This document shows positions 24,691 to 38,058 of a DNA stretch of 64,000 nt, one piece after another; positions within the stretch are counted from its first letter, which is position 1, and every line of letters starts with the position of its first letter. The stretch is taken from positions 16,882,035-16,946,034 of the forward strand of contig OY848918.1 in the NCBI GenBank assembly GCA_963693285.1, in the 5' to 3' direction. The position numbers were made by a program, and so were the translations under genes. The notes beneath the pieces are model-generated. The model was not told the DNA's origin, did no database searches, and was given only the letters and a program-made list of their open reading frames with translations. This stretch comes from Xestospongia muta. Lineage: Eukaryota; Porifera; Demospongiae; Haplosclerida; Petrosiidae.

Positions 24691-25299
24691 TAATGTTGCC
24701 TATTTAAGAGCTATAAATGTGCACATTTCACAAAGCATTACTTTTTACCAGTGCTTTTAAAAACATATGTTGGAAAAACTGGACTTATCTGCTCTTTACG
24801 ATTATATTCTTTTTACTTATTTGCATTATCTGAAGCAGAGAAAATATGGTGGAAATGTTTCTTCAGAATCTGGAGGATATATCTGTTGAAGGTTAGTACA
24901 AGTATACTGCTGTCCCTATGGCTTGTTTGTATAGTGCATAGCTTTTCATATGCTAAAATGCCTTAATGCAATTAATGTTGAATTGGTCCATATTTAACAA
25001 CTACCTCTTTTATTATTCCCTTATCAATCAAAACATCAATCAAATCACTGGATTTATTCTCATAACATACCTTTCATATTTATCTTAACAGAAACAAATG
25101 AATGTACATTGCCTCTAACAGATAGTTTGAGTGATCTGAAAGATACCAATAGAGGATTGTCACCAGCTCCAATTATTTACTACAAACTTCTAGTGTGCAG
25201 AAAATAGTGAATCCAAAAGTGAAAAAAAGATTTTTTGAAATTATACATAAATAACATCAGATCCGATTGATAAGAATTAAATGTGCTTTAAAAATTGAT

Positions 25300-26578
25300 T
25301 GTAAAAAAGTTAACTCTACATAGTTATAAATTGGCTATTGTCTGTACAGACTCACTGTGCTGCCCTAAAGAATTTTTTTTATAATAATAAAATACAAAAT
25401 ATGACATAATAATGATGTACCACTCTAATTCAATTAAATATGGTAGCTAGTCTACAACATTCCTCCACCCTCAGTATAAAATAGTGTCTGAAAAATATTA
25501 TTTTGAACTGTTCTTAATATCCTTGTGTTGATTATTGAGGTGGTTGAGCTTGATTATTGAACACATGACAGCAGTCTGTGGAGATGAAGGGGGTGTTGTT
25601 GATATAGATGACATTGTTCTAGGTCTACAATAGCCACCTAACAGATCTGAAAAGAACTTAACTTCTTCCGGTCCTTGAACTGCTACTTCTTGTAGTTCTT
25701 CGGTTACAGACTTGACTGTCTGATATCCGATTCTTGAATTCCAACCGTCAGATTCAGATTAATTTAGAGTTTCATATTGATTAGTTGACTTCCTAATTCC
25801 TGTATCCTGCTCACCCTTCACTTTAGTTTGGAAATAGATTGGGTTAAATTGATTGTTTCCATAGAATGTTACTCCAGCATGTACCAATGCAGGGTAGCAT
25901 AAATTTTGCACCAATGTACTCAAGCATGAGGGAATATAGACTCCTGAGTAGGTTCCTGCTTGATTGATTACGGTGTATCACAAGTCTGTAGCTCGAACTC
26001 TCACTCTTCCTCGAGATTCCAGGTTCCTGGACAGCTATACCAAGCTTATTTTATATCAACCAAGCATTGCACCACCAATGAATCTTTAGCAAGGGCAGAT
26101 ATTCTAAGCACAATCATCACAGGCCTAGACATGATCTTGCACAAGGCAGACAGACGGTCATCTCTCTTAGTCTGTGTCCTATATTTGGAAGACTCAGTTC
26201 TCATCCCTCTCTATGGAGGTCTACTGTTACGCCCTCTTTTCCACTGGCTTGAAAGTGTCTACCTGACATGGTCTGGTCTAGAGGTAGAAACTTGAGTCTG
26301 TTTCATGATAATGACCTGATCACTCTTCAGCATACAAAGGCAGACTTATAGTAGCCAAAGGATATTATTAAGGATCTCTCACTTTTCTAATAAGATAATT
26401 TCCACACCAGCCACCAAGTGTAATAGAGGGTTAACTCTACAAAATTATAAGTTGGCTATTGTCTGGACAAGCTAACTGTGCTGCCTTAAACATTTTCTTT
26501 TATAATAATAAAATACAGGATATGGCATATATTGATGTACATTCTAACTTGATTAAATATGGTAGCTAGTCTACCACA
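25300..26578 (-). mobile_element. Small non-autonomous LTR retroelement
   Basis: Two direct repeats of 160 bp (25300-25459 and 26419-26578) flank 959 bases. On the minus strand each begins TGT(T/G)GTAGACTAGC and ends TTACA. Just upstream of the minus-strand 3' repeat is a purine tract CTGAGGGTGGAGGAA, as expected for a polypurine tract. Just after the 5' repeat is CTTGGTGGCTGGTGTGG, a candidate primer-binding site. No reverse transcriptase was found inside, so it resembles a TRIM or a deleted element. No clear target duplication is visible. The open frame at 25960-26295 on the plus strand is probably chance. Confidence 0.6.
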
Positions 26579-27417
26579 AATAGTATGTACACTATGCCCT
26601 CTAAAATCTGCAAAATCACTGATATATGTACTCTATGCATTCAATTTTCACTTTGTTATTGCTCTCTGGATTATAATGCTTTACTTTGCACTGATCACAG
26701 ATTGTTAACAACTATACCAACTTTCACCTGAATTTTTTTTGTTTAGTGGATGATTGAAATAATTTATTGTAGTTTAATTCATTATATAATAACTATTGAC
26801 TTTGCAAGGAAGAATAAATCAAGAGTACATAAACACTGTATTACAATTGTAAATTGATTGTTGGACTGAGAATGACTTTATCTTTTATGTAAACATTATT
26901 AAATTAGTATCAACGTTTTAAAGTCATATTTATTATTCAAAGCAAGTTAGCAAAACAAAAAAATATATATTGTGTGGTGTTGTATTAGTTAATATTTTAT
27001 GGCATGACTGACATTTTAACAGAGTCTGAAATATCCAGATAATTTGTGTTAATGTATCATACAATACCAATCACATAATACTTTAATGTATTAGAATAGT
27101 CGACTTGACTGTTGGACTGACACTGACTCATCTTTTATGTAAGGCTTATTAAATTAAAGGCATTTGTTTTGAACTTGCTCAAACCAGCACTGTTTTGACA
27201 GAAGTCAACAATAGAAACTATCGATGTTTGTTAAAAAAGACATGGTATGTAACACAAAAGTACACTGCTGATTGTGAGTCTCAGTTAAATTACAATTTCT
27301 CAGCAGGTAAGCTATTATTTCAAACACATATATAACATAATACGTTTCTTAATCTATATCAAATGTACCTATATGTACCTGGTGGAAACGTCCATAGTCA
27401 AAAACAAGTAAGGTGGT

Positions 27418-27585
27418 ATGCACTTATGTAGAAAATGGAAACCATCAAAACAAAGACCAAATAGTCAATTGTCTTGGATTGATACAATAGATAGAGGGCA
27501 AGTACTTCTCAACTTTACAGTTTCAAAAATTGAAGAATGCTGTCTACCACAAGACATAATGACAGTTATGAAATCATTATACTAA
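27418..27585 (+). other. Small ORF, possibly a terminal exon
   Basis: Fifty-five codons from ATG to TAA read with protein-like composition, including SWIDTIDRGQVLLNFTVSKI. There is no recognised motif and no second copy in the window. It could be the last exon of a decayed gene. Confidence 0.25.
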
Positions 27586-29515
27586 AGTAATTATCTATAA
27601 TAAACCTTTTGCAAAAGTTTCTATAAAGTTTTTATGGTTTACATTATTTTAAACAATATTTGTTTCTGCTAAAAAATCATAATTTTTAATCAGTTTATGC
27701 ACATCTAAATTAAAATCAATGTAAAAGTATTAACATTAATTTTTGCAGGTTTAGTGGTTTTTCCAGCTACAATGTCTATAAATAGCCGTTATTTGTCAGA
27801 AAAAAGTGGAAATTTTATAGTTAAATTGGAAGGAGTTAAAGACTGACGTTTATATACTTTTAATTAAGAAAGGAAGTAATGTATATTAATCATATAGTTA
27901 GTACGATATAATTTTATTTCATTATTGAATATAATTTTGTCATGTAAATAAAATTATGATGTAGTACCTCATATTTACAAAGTGATTATACTCTTATATA
28001 CAATAACAATACTCTTGCGTGTATAACATACATGACACCTAGTGATTGGTACAATAACTTAGCATTAGTATAACTTCTTATTAGTGCTTCAATTTAATAT
28101 TTTACCAATGTTATGTGGCAGTTGCTAGTTGATAGGACTAATAAATTTACAGACCATTTATTGTGTTGCTTTTTTATGTGGTATGCCAAATGCTTTAACA
28201 ATGTTATTACTTACATTAATTTATGTGTTTTCTGACATTGTGAACCAATTTTGTTGTTCTTTTGAAGGGATGGTTTAGAACATCTACTAAAATACATTGA
28301 AAGAAACATTCAATGTCTTACCACACATCAATTATAATCTCTATCAATGTAAAACATATGGTTGTTATTATAAATTTATATAGTACAACATCTTGTGTGT
28401 AGAATTCAGCTTTGATACTATACTATTCATTGTAGAGTTATTGGTTATAATGTTATCAGTATCACTCATTTTCCTCTATTGATTCCAAGCAACTATAGGC
28501 ATCCATCTTAGCATGGGATAATATTGAAGAGAAATGTAATTACTTTGCAAAGATCATCATTCAATCAGCATAGGCTTGTTCACTTGAGGCTGCATGTATG
28601 GAAAATTTTAAGTGAATACACAAATTTTACGTTTGACAACACAGTTAACCTCTTCAATAACTTCAAATTTAGGCACAAGTTTTAAACATTACTTATAACC
28701 TAGTTAGATCATACCTAAACTGTTTTCACACACTCTCAAATGACTTGTATAGTACTAACACAATATTTTCCAAAAATATTATATGAAGTTGCAGCAGTTA
28801 CTACATGTAAATATCTCTTAAATTGTATTGGCAGTGTCTGTTAAAATGTATTAATCATAATTGCAATTTACATGACTGTCATAATATTTAACGAGTATGC
28901 CTGAACTTTAATTAAATCTAGAGCTGTATCTATAAATAGAGACACAGGTAGATAAGAGTATCATAATTGCTACAAATACTATCTCATGTGAGTGTCTTGA
29001 CCATAATGAACTATTAATGGTGGACCAATTATAATAAAAATGTAACCTAGTTACATGTTTAGCCAAATACATTTATTAATAATAATTTTCTTAAAAGTAC
29101 TTTTATTCAAATTCACAATGAGAGAGGGAGGAAAGTAACTATGTTCTATTAACGTTGAATTATTACAATTTCTCTAAAATACATTAATTACTAGAGTTCA
29201 ATCTAGTATCTGTATTGTACAAACACTTGCATTTCATGTAGTCAAGCAATAGTGTAGTGACATTACTTTGTGCAAGGACTATTAAACAATATACTGGAGC
29301 TGGATTAACTTCATGTGTATTACAGTCAAAACCTTTGAAAGAGTAACACCCTCCAAAAGAAATCTTAATAAGAATGCCAGTATATGAATAATGTAAGATA
29401 ATTCAGCATACAAATACATTGCTTACTGAGCAATAGTTAACTATATTGATAAGCATAATGACAAAGTGACTTGTATAGAATTAATTAAGTGATGGCAATA
29501 TATTTAATGTATGCC
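27586..29515. other. Intergenic, nothing supported
   Basis: AT-rich with no supported gene or repeat beyond simple A/T runs. Confidence 0.45.
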
Positions 29516-29519
29516 ACAC

Positions 29520-30260
29520 CTAATACTATTATAGTAATTGTAATGAGTGCAATCAAATTTATTAATTGCATTTAAAAGCAAACAGAAGGAAAGATTTCTT
29601 AATTGTGCTAAAACAAGAACATTATTACTGAATCAGTAACCAAATGCTACACTTAATGCTGTAAAATTAATAGAAAATAGAAAATAAATAACAATAGATC
29701 AAAACAAAACATTCAATTTAGAAATGAGAAAAATATTCTGTTTGAAATGTCATGACATAAAAAAGTTGCTCAGTGAATTGGTATCATTTGAGTCATATGA
29801 TTTAATACCACATAATGTCACATTGAGTACTTCAATATGTCATGAGTTGTATCTTGAGTTAACTTTAGGCTCACCTAATAGATAAATGAATAGATGAATG
29901 GATTAACAATAGATAAATGGTCAAATAGATGAATAAATGAATTAATGAATGTCTTTAAAAATAGACAAATACTAACAAGTATTAATAGACACATGAATAG
30001 ATTAAGTAGATAAATGAATAGCTTTGTAAACTGTATGCATCTTAAAAGAACTAGTACTTTCTTAGTATCAGTTGTATCACTAGTACACTGCAACTTCCTG
30101 TTATAAAACACTATAATGAATTGATGATGAAGAGAATAATATAACATTTATGGATATGTATATAGGGTAACAAAACTTGATGACTTGACTTGTTAATTAA
30201 TTTTTAATAACATTCATTAGGTGACAATGAAGCTAACTATAATGAATATTGTTAATTATT
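29520..30260. repeat. Diverged segmental duplicate block
   Basis: The first part (29520-29850) is repeated at about 30550-30850 with shared landmarks TATAGTAATTGTAAT, TTAATTGTGCTAA and ACCAAATGCTACA. The second part (29805-30260) is repeated at 35040-36190, where two segments have been inserted. The ATAGATGAATGGATT-type repeats in 29880-30020 explain the lysine-poor open frame on the minus strand there, which is not a gene. Confidence 0.6.
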
Positions 30261-30549
30261 ACGCTACTACCACTAACTTTTCATAATTAATAGTAAGTGA
30301 AAATGGACAAGTTTGCTATTAGTATGCAAAAATAGAGTAGTTATAAATGGATTAGGCAAACTAGGTCATTATCATACTAATAAAGGATTAACGTAGTGGA
30401 TAGATAGACTTACAATTAATGAATTTGGTTAATCAATATGCTTAGCTAAGTATGCACTTTTATTGTTAATAATGTAGTCAATGCATCAACATTAGAATTA
30501 TCAAATGTTAACTCCTTCATTAGGTGATGGTAATAATTATGTTTAAATT

Positions 30550-30850
30550 ATGCTTAACCTAATACATAATTATAGTAATTGTAATAAAAGATATCAAGTT
30601 TACTAATTAGACTTAAATATAGATAGAAGCAAAGATTTATTAATTGTGCTAACACAAGAACATTACTACAAAATCTTTAACCAAATGCTACATTTGGTAC
30701 TGTAAATAGAAAAGGAATAAATAACAACAGATGAAAACATAACCATTAATTAAGAAATGACTAAAGACTCCGTATGAAATAGCTTGACTAAAAAAGCTTG
30801 CTGAGTTAATTGATATCACTTGAGTCATATGGTATTCACATAATGCTGGG
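30550..30850. repeat. Second copy of 29520-29850
   Basis: It aligns in the same orientation with many substitutions and small indels, so the duplication is old compared with the receptor gene duplication. Confidence 0.6.
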
Positions 30851-30875
30851 CAACAACTGTATGACAACAAATCTG

Positions 30876-30921
30876 GAGTGAGAGAGAGGCATAAAGAGAA
30901 AGATAGAGAGAGATAGAGACT
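30876..30921. repeat. GA-rich simple repeat
   Basis: Imperfect GAGAGA and GATAGAGA units on the plus strand form a short low-complexity tract. Confidence 0.7.
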
Positions 30922-32155
30922 AATTAGACATAGAGGGACATGACATAATACATAACAAAAGTAGGAATTAACAAATATGGCAATGTTTATGCTGATGTAT
31001 TATAAGACACTGTAATAATCACTACTTCTATATATTTAAGTTATTACATCAATTGAATATTGACAAGCTATATATAAAACATATACTTTCTTCTATTATT
31101 AACATATTATATTAATGATATATGGATAGTGTATTTTGAGCTCTATATGTATGTTTACTGTTAAAATGATATTGTATAATTAACCAATAGTTTCTGCTAG
31201 GTATGAACAGATACTATAATAATCACAGCAGCTGATATATGAGTTAAATTATGATAATTCACAAATCAACACTATGAACAGTATGGATAGTGTATCCTCT
31301 TTCATAGATTAGACTATATGATGTTTACATCTAATAAAGTTGTGTCTGTTTTAATACACACAACATAGCAATCAACTGTAGTTAATGTAAGGCTAAAATT
31401 ATACATTAATACATTGTTATATGCAAGTGTATATATAAAAGGAAGTGTAGACATGTCACAACATTACTTTGTCTATCATCATAACTACACTCATAGCAGC
31501 TATGACAGGACTTTTATCAGGACTATAGCAAATAGTCCCATTATCTATATAACAATGACTTATTCATGCAATGTCATATTTCTAATAATTAATTGATTGT
31601 ACACTGATGTTCCAATAAATATACAGAGGTTTTGTATCATGTAATTTGAAGGATTATAATGACACTAGTATGATCAAGGAAATCAAATCTATAATTAGTG
31701 TGGATTCAATGAAATCAGAACAAGATAGTGTCTTCACTTTTAATTTAGTTTAAAATAAAGAAAAGTACACAAGACAGGAAATAAGATATATTTAGAAAAT
31801 GATGGTGGCTACATCAAATATAATAACACATCAAATGAAAATAGCTAAATTGTAAGAGTAATAATTGTGATCAATGCATATATTTTGTGGGTGTGTGTTC
31901 AATAATTAGTTATCCTCATTATTATATAAAGCTACAATCTTATGTAACAATAATAACTATATTCTTGTACGTAATGATGACAGGAGATTAGAGATTAATT
32001 GGAAGGTTCTGATCAGTATTAAAATACAAGGTGTTAATACATCTCATAATAAACAGTCACAGATTCAATTCTATTATTCTAGCACAATCATACTTCATAG
32101 ACATCACTTCCTCTTCATCCTGCTCCTACTGACTGTCTTATTCAAATACCTCATT
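30922..32155. other. Intergenic, nothing supported
   Basis: AT-rich, no coding block with splice borders. The short frame at 31414-31596 has no support. Confidence 0.45.
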
Positions 32156-32159
32156 ATCA

Positions 32160-32660
32160 CCTGTCAAATGACAAAATTAAATTCTTTTTAAATAATCCAT
32201 CTTTCATTAAAATATAACTATAGAATGATAGATATATCCTACAAATTTGTTTCAGCTATTAAAACACCATAACAATCAACTTAACAATGTCCATCTTTAT
32301 ATGTAGTACTGATATCTTGTTAGAGCTTTCATTATCTATGATGACTTTGTAAGAACTAGTGTACATATTGATATATGTATCCTTTGTAATGAATGATACA
32401 GAAGTTATACTGTAGAAGTATAAGGACATTAGAATAAATTAATGAAACATCTTTTCATTTATAGAGATCTGTACAGTTATTGACATATATACAGTTTGAA
32501 ATAATGATAAATACATGATTGATGTGTAAAGATGATACTGTAAATTAGTTTCCAGAGAATGAAAAGAATTTCTGTTACAATCTCCTCTTCCAAAGAATCT
32601 AATGAAAGTATGTAATGTTATGAGACAATAATGACTATTGGCATTACTTTTATGGTTATC
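32160..32660. repeat. Diverged direct duplicate of 33730-34235
   Basis: About 500 bases repeat 1.57 kb downstream in the same orientation. The best conserved part is ATCTCCTCTTCCAAAGAATC. On the minus strand this reads SLDSLEEEI(V/I)TEI in both copies, so a small coding exon may once have been present. The copy at 32160 leads directly into the orphan upstream region at 32700. Confidence 0.65.
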
Positions 32661-32699
32661 AAGTGGCAGACTTTACTAAGCAGCTGTTAATTATATATG

Positions 32700-32935
32700 A
32701 TCATATAGTGTACAGTACATACATAGTGTGAATGTATCATATATGGTAGTAGTTAGTAAACAGACAGTATACTCTCATCTTACTATAATTAGGTTATAGT
32801 TGATTTAGTTCATAGAGTTTTCTCATTCCAATATAGTAGTTATACTATCTAACTGTGTCACCTACTTCCTGTATTATCTATAGACACCTTGATATTAGGA
32901 ATAGTGGTCAGTTGAAGGAACTATGTACACTTATC
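32700..32935 (+). promoter_or_regulatory. Orphan copy of the receptor gene upstream region
   Basis: This block matches 540-775, including CATATAGTGTACAGTACATA and TATAATTAGGTTATAGTTGA, but similarity stops about where the ATG of copy A would fall. No ankyrin or leader exon follows. It may be the relic of a third receptor copy or a transposed promoter. Confidence 0.6.
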
Positions 32936-33729
32936 CACGTAACTACATTAAATATGTGGTGTTGTCAACTTTTAAAGGAAACAATTCAAAACATCAACTT
33001 CATTCTAAACATCATCATTATTAACTAGAAAGAATGTATGCAATTTTAAAGAATGACTACTTTGTAAGGCAAAAATATTTTGTTACTTTTACTCAATGTT
33101 GTATTGTTTACTCATACATCACTATACAGTCTATAGGATAGTTTGGTTTTGAATGTATTCATTCTATAATTATTTATAAATTTTATTTACAACCTGTACT
33201 AACAAAAAAGTCAAGGATGTAAAATTGAGAAGTCATACAAACTGTAAAATGAAACTCGTGGCATAGGTTGATTCTGACAGCAACCTTCTCCAACATAAAT
33301 AATTTAAGGACAGTTCAGTTAAACTATCCAGTCCAGTGTTTATACAGTTCCTATGTATTGATACCAATTCATTAAAAAGACAATGAGTGTGAATGACCCA
33401 GCCCATACCATTGATTAAAATAGAAGATAGTATTTATCATATAAGTGTTTCCTCAGTGCTTCTTGATTCCATTGACACTCTGTGACTAGATCATTTGTTA
33501 TATATCATACATATTATTATATGTACTCAGGTACTGTTATATAGTATAATAGAATACTCTAGTGTTAACAACTGTACAGTATTTAGGGAGTGTTTTGTAT
33601 TTGTAATTATGAACACTGATTGCATTCCTTAGTAATAATCTAAACCTTATCCATTCCATATAAATATAAGGAAGCATGTACTGATGTATATATTGTTAAC
33701 TAATATATCAGACATTGGTTTAATATGTC

Positions 33730-34235
33730 AAATCAGAAAATTAAATTCCTTTCAAATGATCCATCTGTCATTTAAGTATAACTATAGAATGATAGATTCA
33801 TTGTATATATAATTGTGTTACAGCTAAAAACACCATTACCATCAGTTTAATATATATAATTATGTAAAGTATTCATGTCTTATTAGAACTTTAATTATCT
33901 AAGAATATACTTAAAGAATTAGTGTCACATTGATACATGTGTCCTTTATAATGAATGATACTAGTACTATACTGTAGAAGTATATTATGATAGATTAATA
34001 AGATGAATTTTCATTTATGGAGATCTAGTTAATAGACTTATTGACATATAATTAGAAATAATAAGAAATATGTGAATGTTATGTAAAGATGATACTGTTA
34101 AATAATTCTAATTGAACGAGAGCAATTTCTGTTATAATCTCCTCTTCCAAAGAATCTAATGAAAGAATACAATGTTGTGACATAATAATGACTAATGACA
34201 TTACTTTTATAGTTATCAAGTAACAGACCTGACTA
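33730..34235. repeat. Second copy of 32160-32660
   Basis: It is roughly three-quarters identical by eye to the upstream copy and ends shortly before the LINE fragment at 34345. It is not followed by a copy of the orphan promoter block, so that block was not part of this duplication. Confidence 0.65.
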
Positions 34236-34344
34236 TGTGGATGGAAAACCGAATGTATTGTTAAACTGAAACAGGATTTCTTATACAACAATAATAGTTA
34301 TAAATAATTGTGTAGTTGTTTATGATATTGAGTTCACTGTACTT

Positions 34345-34780
34345 ACGTATATATGTTTAGATTTGACCCAGGAAGAGTAAATATTAATGTTAGATTGTGC
34401 AAGTGAAAATTCAAAGGATGATTTGAAGGGACATGATAAAAGGAGATCGTCAGCATATGGGATGATGGATGAAGTTGAGGAGAAAGAATATGTCATTCAC
34501 ATACAAAAGAAGAGAAGTAGTGGTCCAAGATTCGAGCCTTGAGGAATGCCAGATAAGACAGTAGACTTAGAAGAGGAACAGCCATCAACAACAACCTGCT
34601 GAGATTGAAGTGTGAGATAGCTTTGAAGCCAAACCATAAGGTGATGAATAATGTCAAGTGAAAAAAGGTACATCAAGAAGGGATTGGTGTGGAACTGAGT
34701 CAAATGCTTTAGTTAGATCAAAAAAGGTTGCACAGATAGAGTACCCTTTATCTAAATGACATTCCAAGGTTCCTGGGATT
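34345..34780 (-). pseudogene. LINE (non-LTR) reverse transcriptase fragment
   Basis: On the minus strand the conserved reverse transcriptase blocks appear in order. FFDLTKAFDSVPH is motif A, LSGIPQGSNLGPLL is motif B and PYADDLLLS is motif C with the catalytic AspAsp. Frames shift between the blocks and both ends are missing, so it is a truncated dead insertion. The open frame at 34497-34703 covers motif B. Confidence 0.8.
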
Positions 34781-35039
34781 CTATTTCATAGTAGACCACA
34801 AGACTGAAGTTATGGATGATTTCTTAATCATCAAGGACATCAATCAATCTTATGATTCCATTATGAACACTGGTCATTATAATATATGGTACATATAATA
34901 CATTTACTTTGTTTTATTACTATATCATTTCATGAACATGTAAATATATAAATGTATTGTAAGTACATGTAGGTTCTTATGTATTTTAAAAAGTCCAGTT
35001 TATCATAACTTAGGTATGTATTGATCACAAAATGAACAG

Positions 35040-36190
35040 GTTATTACACATAATGTCACATTGAGTACTTCATTATGTTGTGAGTTGTATCTTGAGCACT
35101 GGACCTAATAGATAAAAGGATAGATAAAAGTGTTAACAACAAAAAAATGGATAAAAAGATGAATAAAAAAATTATGGATTGATTATAAAATGTAGCAACA
35201 AATATCAAAATAGTATCTTACATGCAAACAAATTTCAAACAAGTACTTGCATACAAATTGTTACTATGCAGCCATCTTGAATAGGAAGTTATTCAAATTC
35301 AGTAGGTAACAAGCTCAATTATTGATCTTTATGATTACATTGTCTTACTGGAAATGATAAATACAAAATAAACAATAATTCTATAGAAGTGTTTGTTCAA
35401 AATTTGTTTACACATTAGGTACCATTTTTGTATTTATGGTCACAAATATACATATAGTAACAAGTACTAATATACACATAGATAGATGAAGTAGATAAAA
35501 GGATTACAATACCTTTATAAATTGTATAGATCTTAAAAAAACTACTACATGTAGCATAGCGTAGTGCCAATATTGTTCAAATAAACAAGCAGACTCATGT
35601 CAAGTAAAAACCTGCCTCGTTATTATAAAGTCAATTAGTACAAAATGGAGACTGAAGTGTTGCTGCTTGCTTTGCTTTACAGATACTGAAGAAGGCAATA
35701 GAAATAAAGAACAAGGTGGGTGTGTCCTATATTTATTCAATGCCTCCAACAAGGAGAGTTTCAGTTTCAATTACCTGGTTAGCCACTTATTTTTATGTGT
35801 TTTCTCTTGATCTTGGATCCTTGTAGCTTTGGCTAGATACTTGTTACAAGCAATGAAAACAACAAACAGCCTCAATAAGTTTCTCGTCTGCCATAAAACA
35901 CAATGGTATGTGTGAACACATGTTAATTGAAATCTGATTGACTTGAATGCACTGCTAGAAACAACAAGATAGAAATCAATTCTATCCTTACATTGTGACA
36001 CATCACATTCATGTGTTGTACATGTACTGTGTTCATAAGTTGATGGACATACACAATGTGATGTGATGCAAGGCTTTGCATTGTTAGGGATATGTAGATA
36101 GTGTAATCAAACTTGATAGCTTAACTTGTTAATCAATTTCAATAACATTCATTAGTTGACAATGTAGCTAATTGTAATGATGTTAACAAT
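35040..36190. repeat. Interrupted copy of 29805-30260
   Basis: Three matching pieces, 35040-35165, 35440-35535 and 36085-36190, follow the same order as in 29805-30260. About 270 and 550 bases have been inserted between them. The inserted stretches hold no recognised gene; the minus-strand frame at 35771-36001 has no motif. Confidence 0.5.
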
Positions 36191-36495
36191 TCCTCAAAAT
36201 TAAAGTAATCAAGTGTTAGCTCCTTGTCAGTACTAGCTGTATAATCTTTGTGTACATCAATGTAAAATTTGATACCAAACCTATTATGATTGTGATATTT
36301 GTAAAAAGTGAAAACTAAAAACTATAAAACAATATATTGCACTTTGTATTCAGAGGTCTATGATATATTTTAGTATGATTTGTCATTGATACCATATTTG
36401 ATAGAGTTATGAGTCAATCAATAATATTATAATAGCTAGTAATGATTATAAACAAATCTTAGAAGACAAAACAGAGAGAGTAAAGTAGAACAGAT

Positions 36496-36695
36496 NNNNN
36501 NNNNNNNNNNNNNNNNNNNNNNNNNNNNNNNNNNNNNNNNNNNNNNNNNNNNNNNNNNNNNNNNNNNNNNNNNNNNNNNNNNNNNNNNNNNNNNNNNNNN
36601 NNNNNNNNNNNNNNNNNNNNNNNNNNNNNNNNNNNNNNNNNNNNNNNNNNNNNNNNNNNNNNNNNNNNNNNNNNNNNNNNNNNNNNNNNNNNNNN
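36496..36695. other. Assembly gap of 200 N
   Basis: Exactly 200 N bases, bordered on the right by an AGAGAGAG tract and on the left by a GA-rich stretch. The round length suggests an estimated or default gap, so the true distance is unknown. Open frames drawn across it are not real. Confidence 0.98.
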
Positions 36696-38058
36696 AGAGA
36701 GAGAGAGAAAGAGAATACAAAGTCATGGATAGAATAACACAAACAAAATCACATGACCCAAACAATTATAAGATTATACTCTTTACCTAGCTAGCATGCT
36801 TCAGCAAAATCATTTGGACATTCTATTATGGACAGTACAACCTTTTGTTGGATGATAGATTGGGTCATTTAATTACATCTAAACTGTTTAGTAGTTAAGA
36901 TAAAGTGACTCTAACAATATTCATTAATAGCATTTGAAATATAACTTGCTAAAGTTTATAAAAATTTTTCAAATAACCAAATAAGATTGTTTTTTTTTAA
37001 TTAATTCCTACTATACTACAGTATACATGTATCTGTTAGTCCAATAGTCTATGAATACTACATCAGTTCCACCCACAAATTGTACACAATATATGAATAT
37101 CAATAGATAATGAAATATTGAGTTACAATAACACATGAATATATTTTAGTTCCACCTCCCAATATTGTACAACACCATTATTATTATACATATCACTGAC
37201 ATCTTTACATTTTACATAGAATTATAAATATGATGTTAAATTCATCAACAAGTGGTGTATCATGTCTATTTGTTGTAGTATAATATACCATAATTAGCTT
37301 TTATTTCGTTATCAAAATATTTGTTTCAAAACAATTTGTGTTACTAAATTTTCCTCCTACTCTAAGTAAATGAAAATTTTGCTAAAATGAAATTTTTACA
37401 TAAAGGTTTGACCACATGTTGTAATGGCTCAAATAATGGAGAAAGAAGTGAAGAGACCTGTTACATAAGGGGATACCACGTCTATAAGGCCATCAGGGAT
37501 GGTCGTAATAGTTCTTGAAATAATTTTGAATACTCAACTGTGATATCTCAAAGTCTTCAATAGACAAACATGTGGTATTTATGTACCGGTTATTCTAAAT
37601 ATTCCTCATTCCAATTTTTCGTTACATAAAAACCTTCATTAAATAGAAATTTTAGATTCACAAATATTTTGTTTATCTAGGGTGAAACAAAAATATTTCA
37701 TAACGAAAAAAAAGGTAATTATGGTAATTAAAATAAATGTGAACAGAAAAGACAAGCATTCAAGCATGTTTTAGTAATATAGAATCTGATAGTGGTAATT
37801 ATAATACTTTAACTTTTCGTTAGATATGTAAAGTGGTTAAAAATTAAAGTATTGACAGAGCACTATTGTAATTGATTACAACTAGCATTGTCACAAGATA
37901 AAAATTGCAGCTTTTAATTTGTATACTTCCTAGTAAGATTTTGAAATATATGAACATTTGCACCATGTGAAATTTCCTGCTATACAGTATACTCATGTTA
38001 AATTGTATATATTGTAGGTCTGCATTCACTGTACATATTTTAAGATAATACTATACAT
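36696..38058. other. Intergenic, nothing supported
   Basis: AT-rich with no supported gene. The frame at 37844-38029 has no motif or duplicate. Confidence 0.45.

Noticed and set aside
25960..26295. 111-codon plus-strand frame
   Set aside because: It lies inside the LTR element, whose repeats and purine tract point to the minus strand, and shows no motif.
29875..30147. Minus-strand open frame with repeated Phe/Ile/Tyr runs
   Set aside because: It comes from an imperfect ATAGATGAA-type simple repeat and has no conserved counterpart in the duplicated block at 35 kb.
36436..36765. Open frames crossing the N gap
   Set aside because: Most of their length is unknown sequence.
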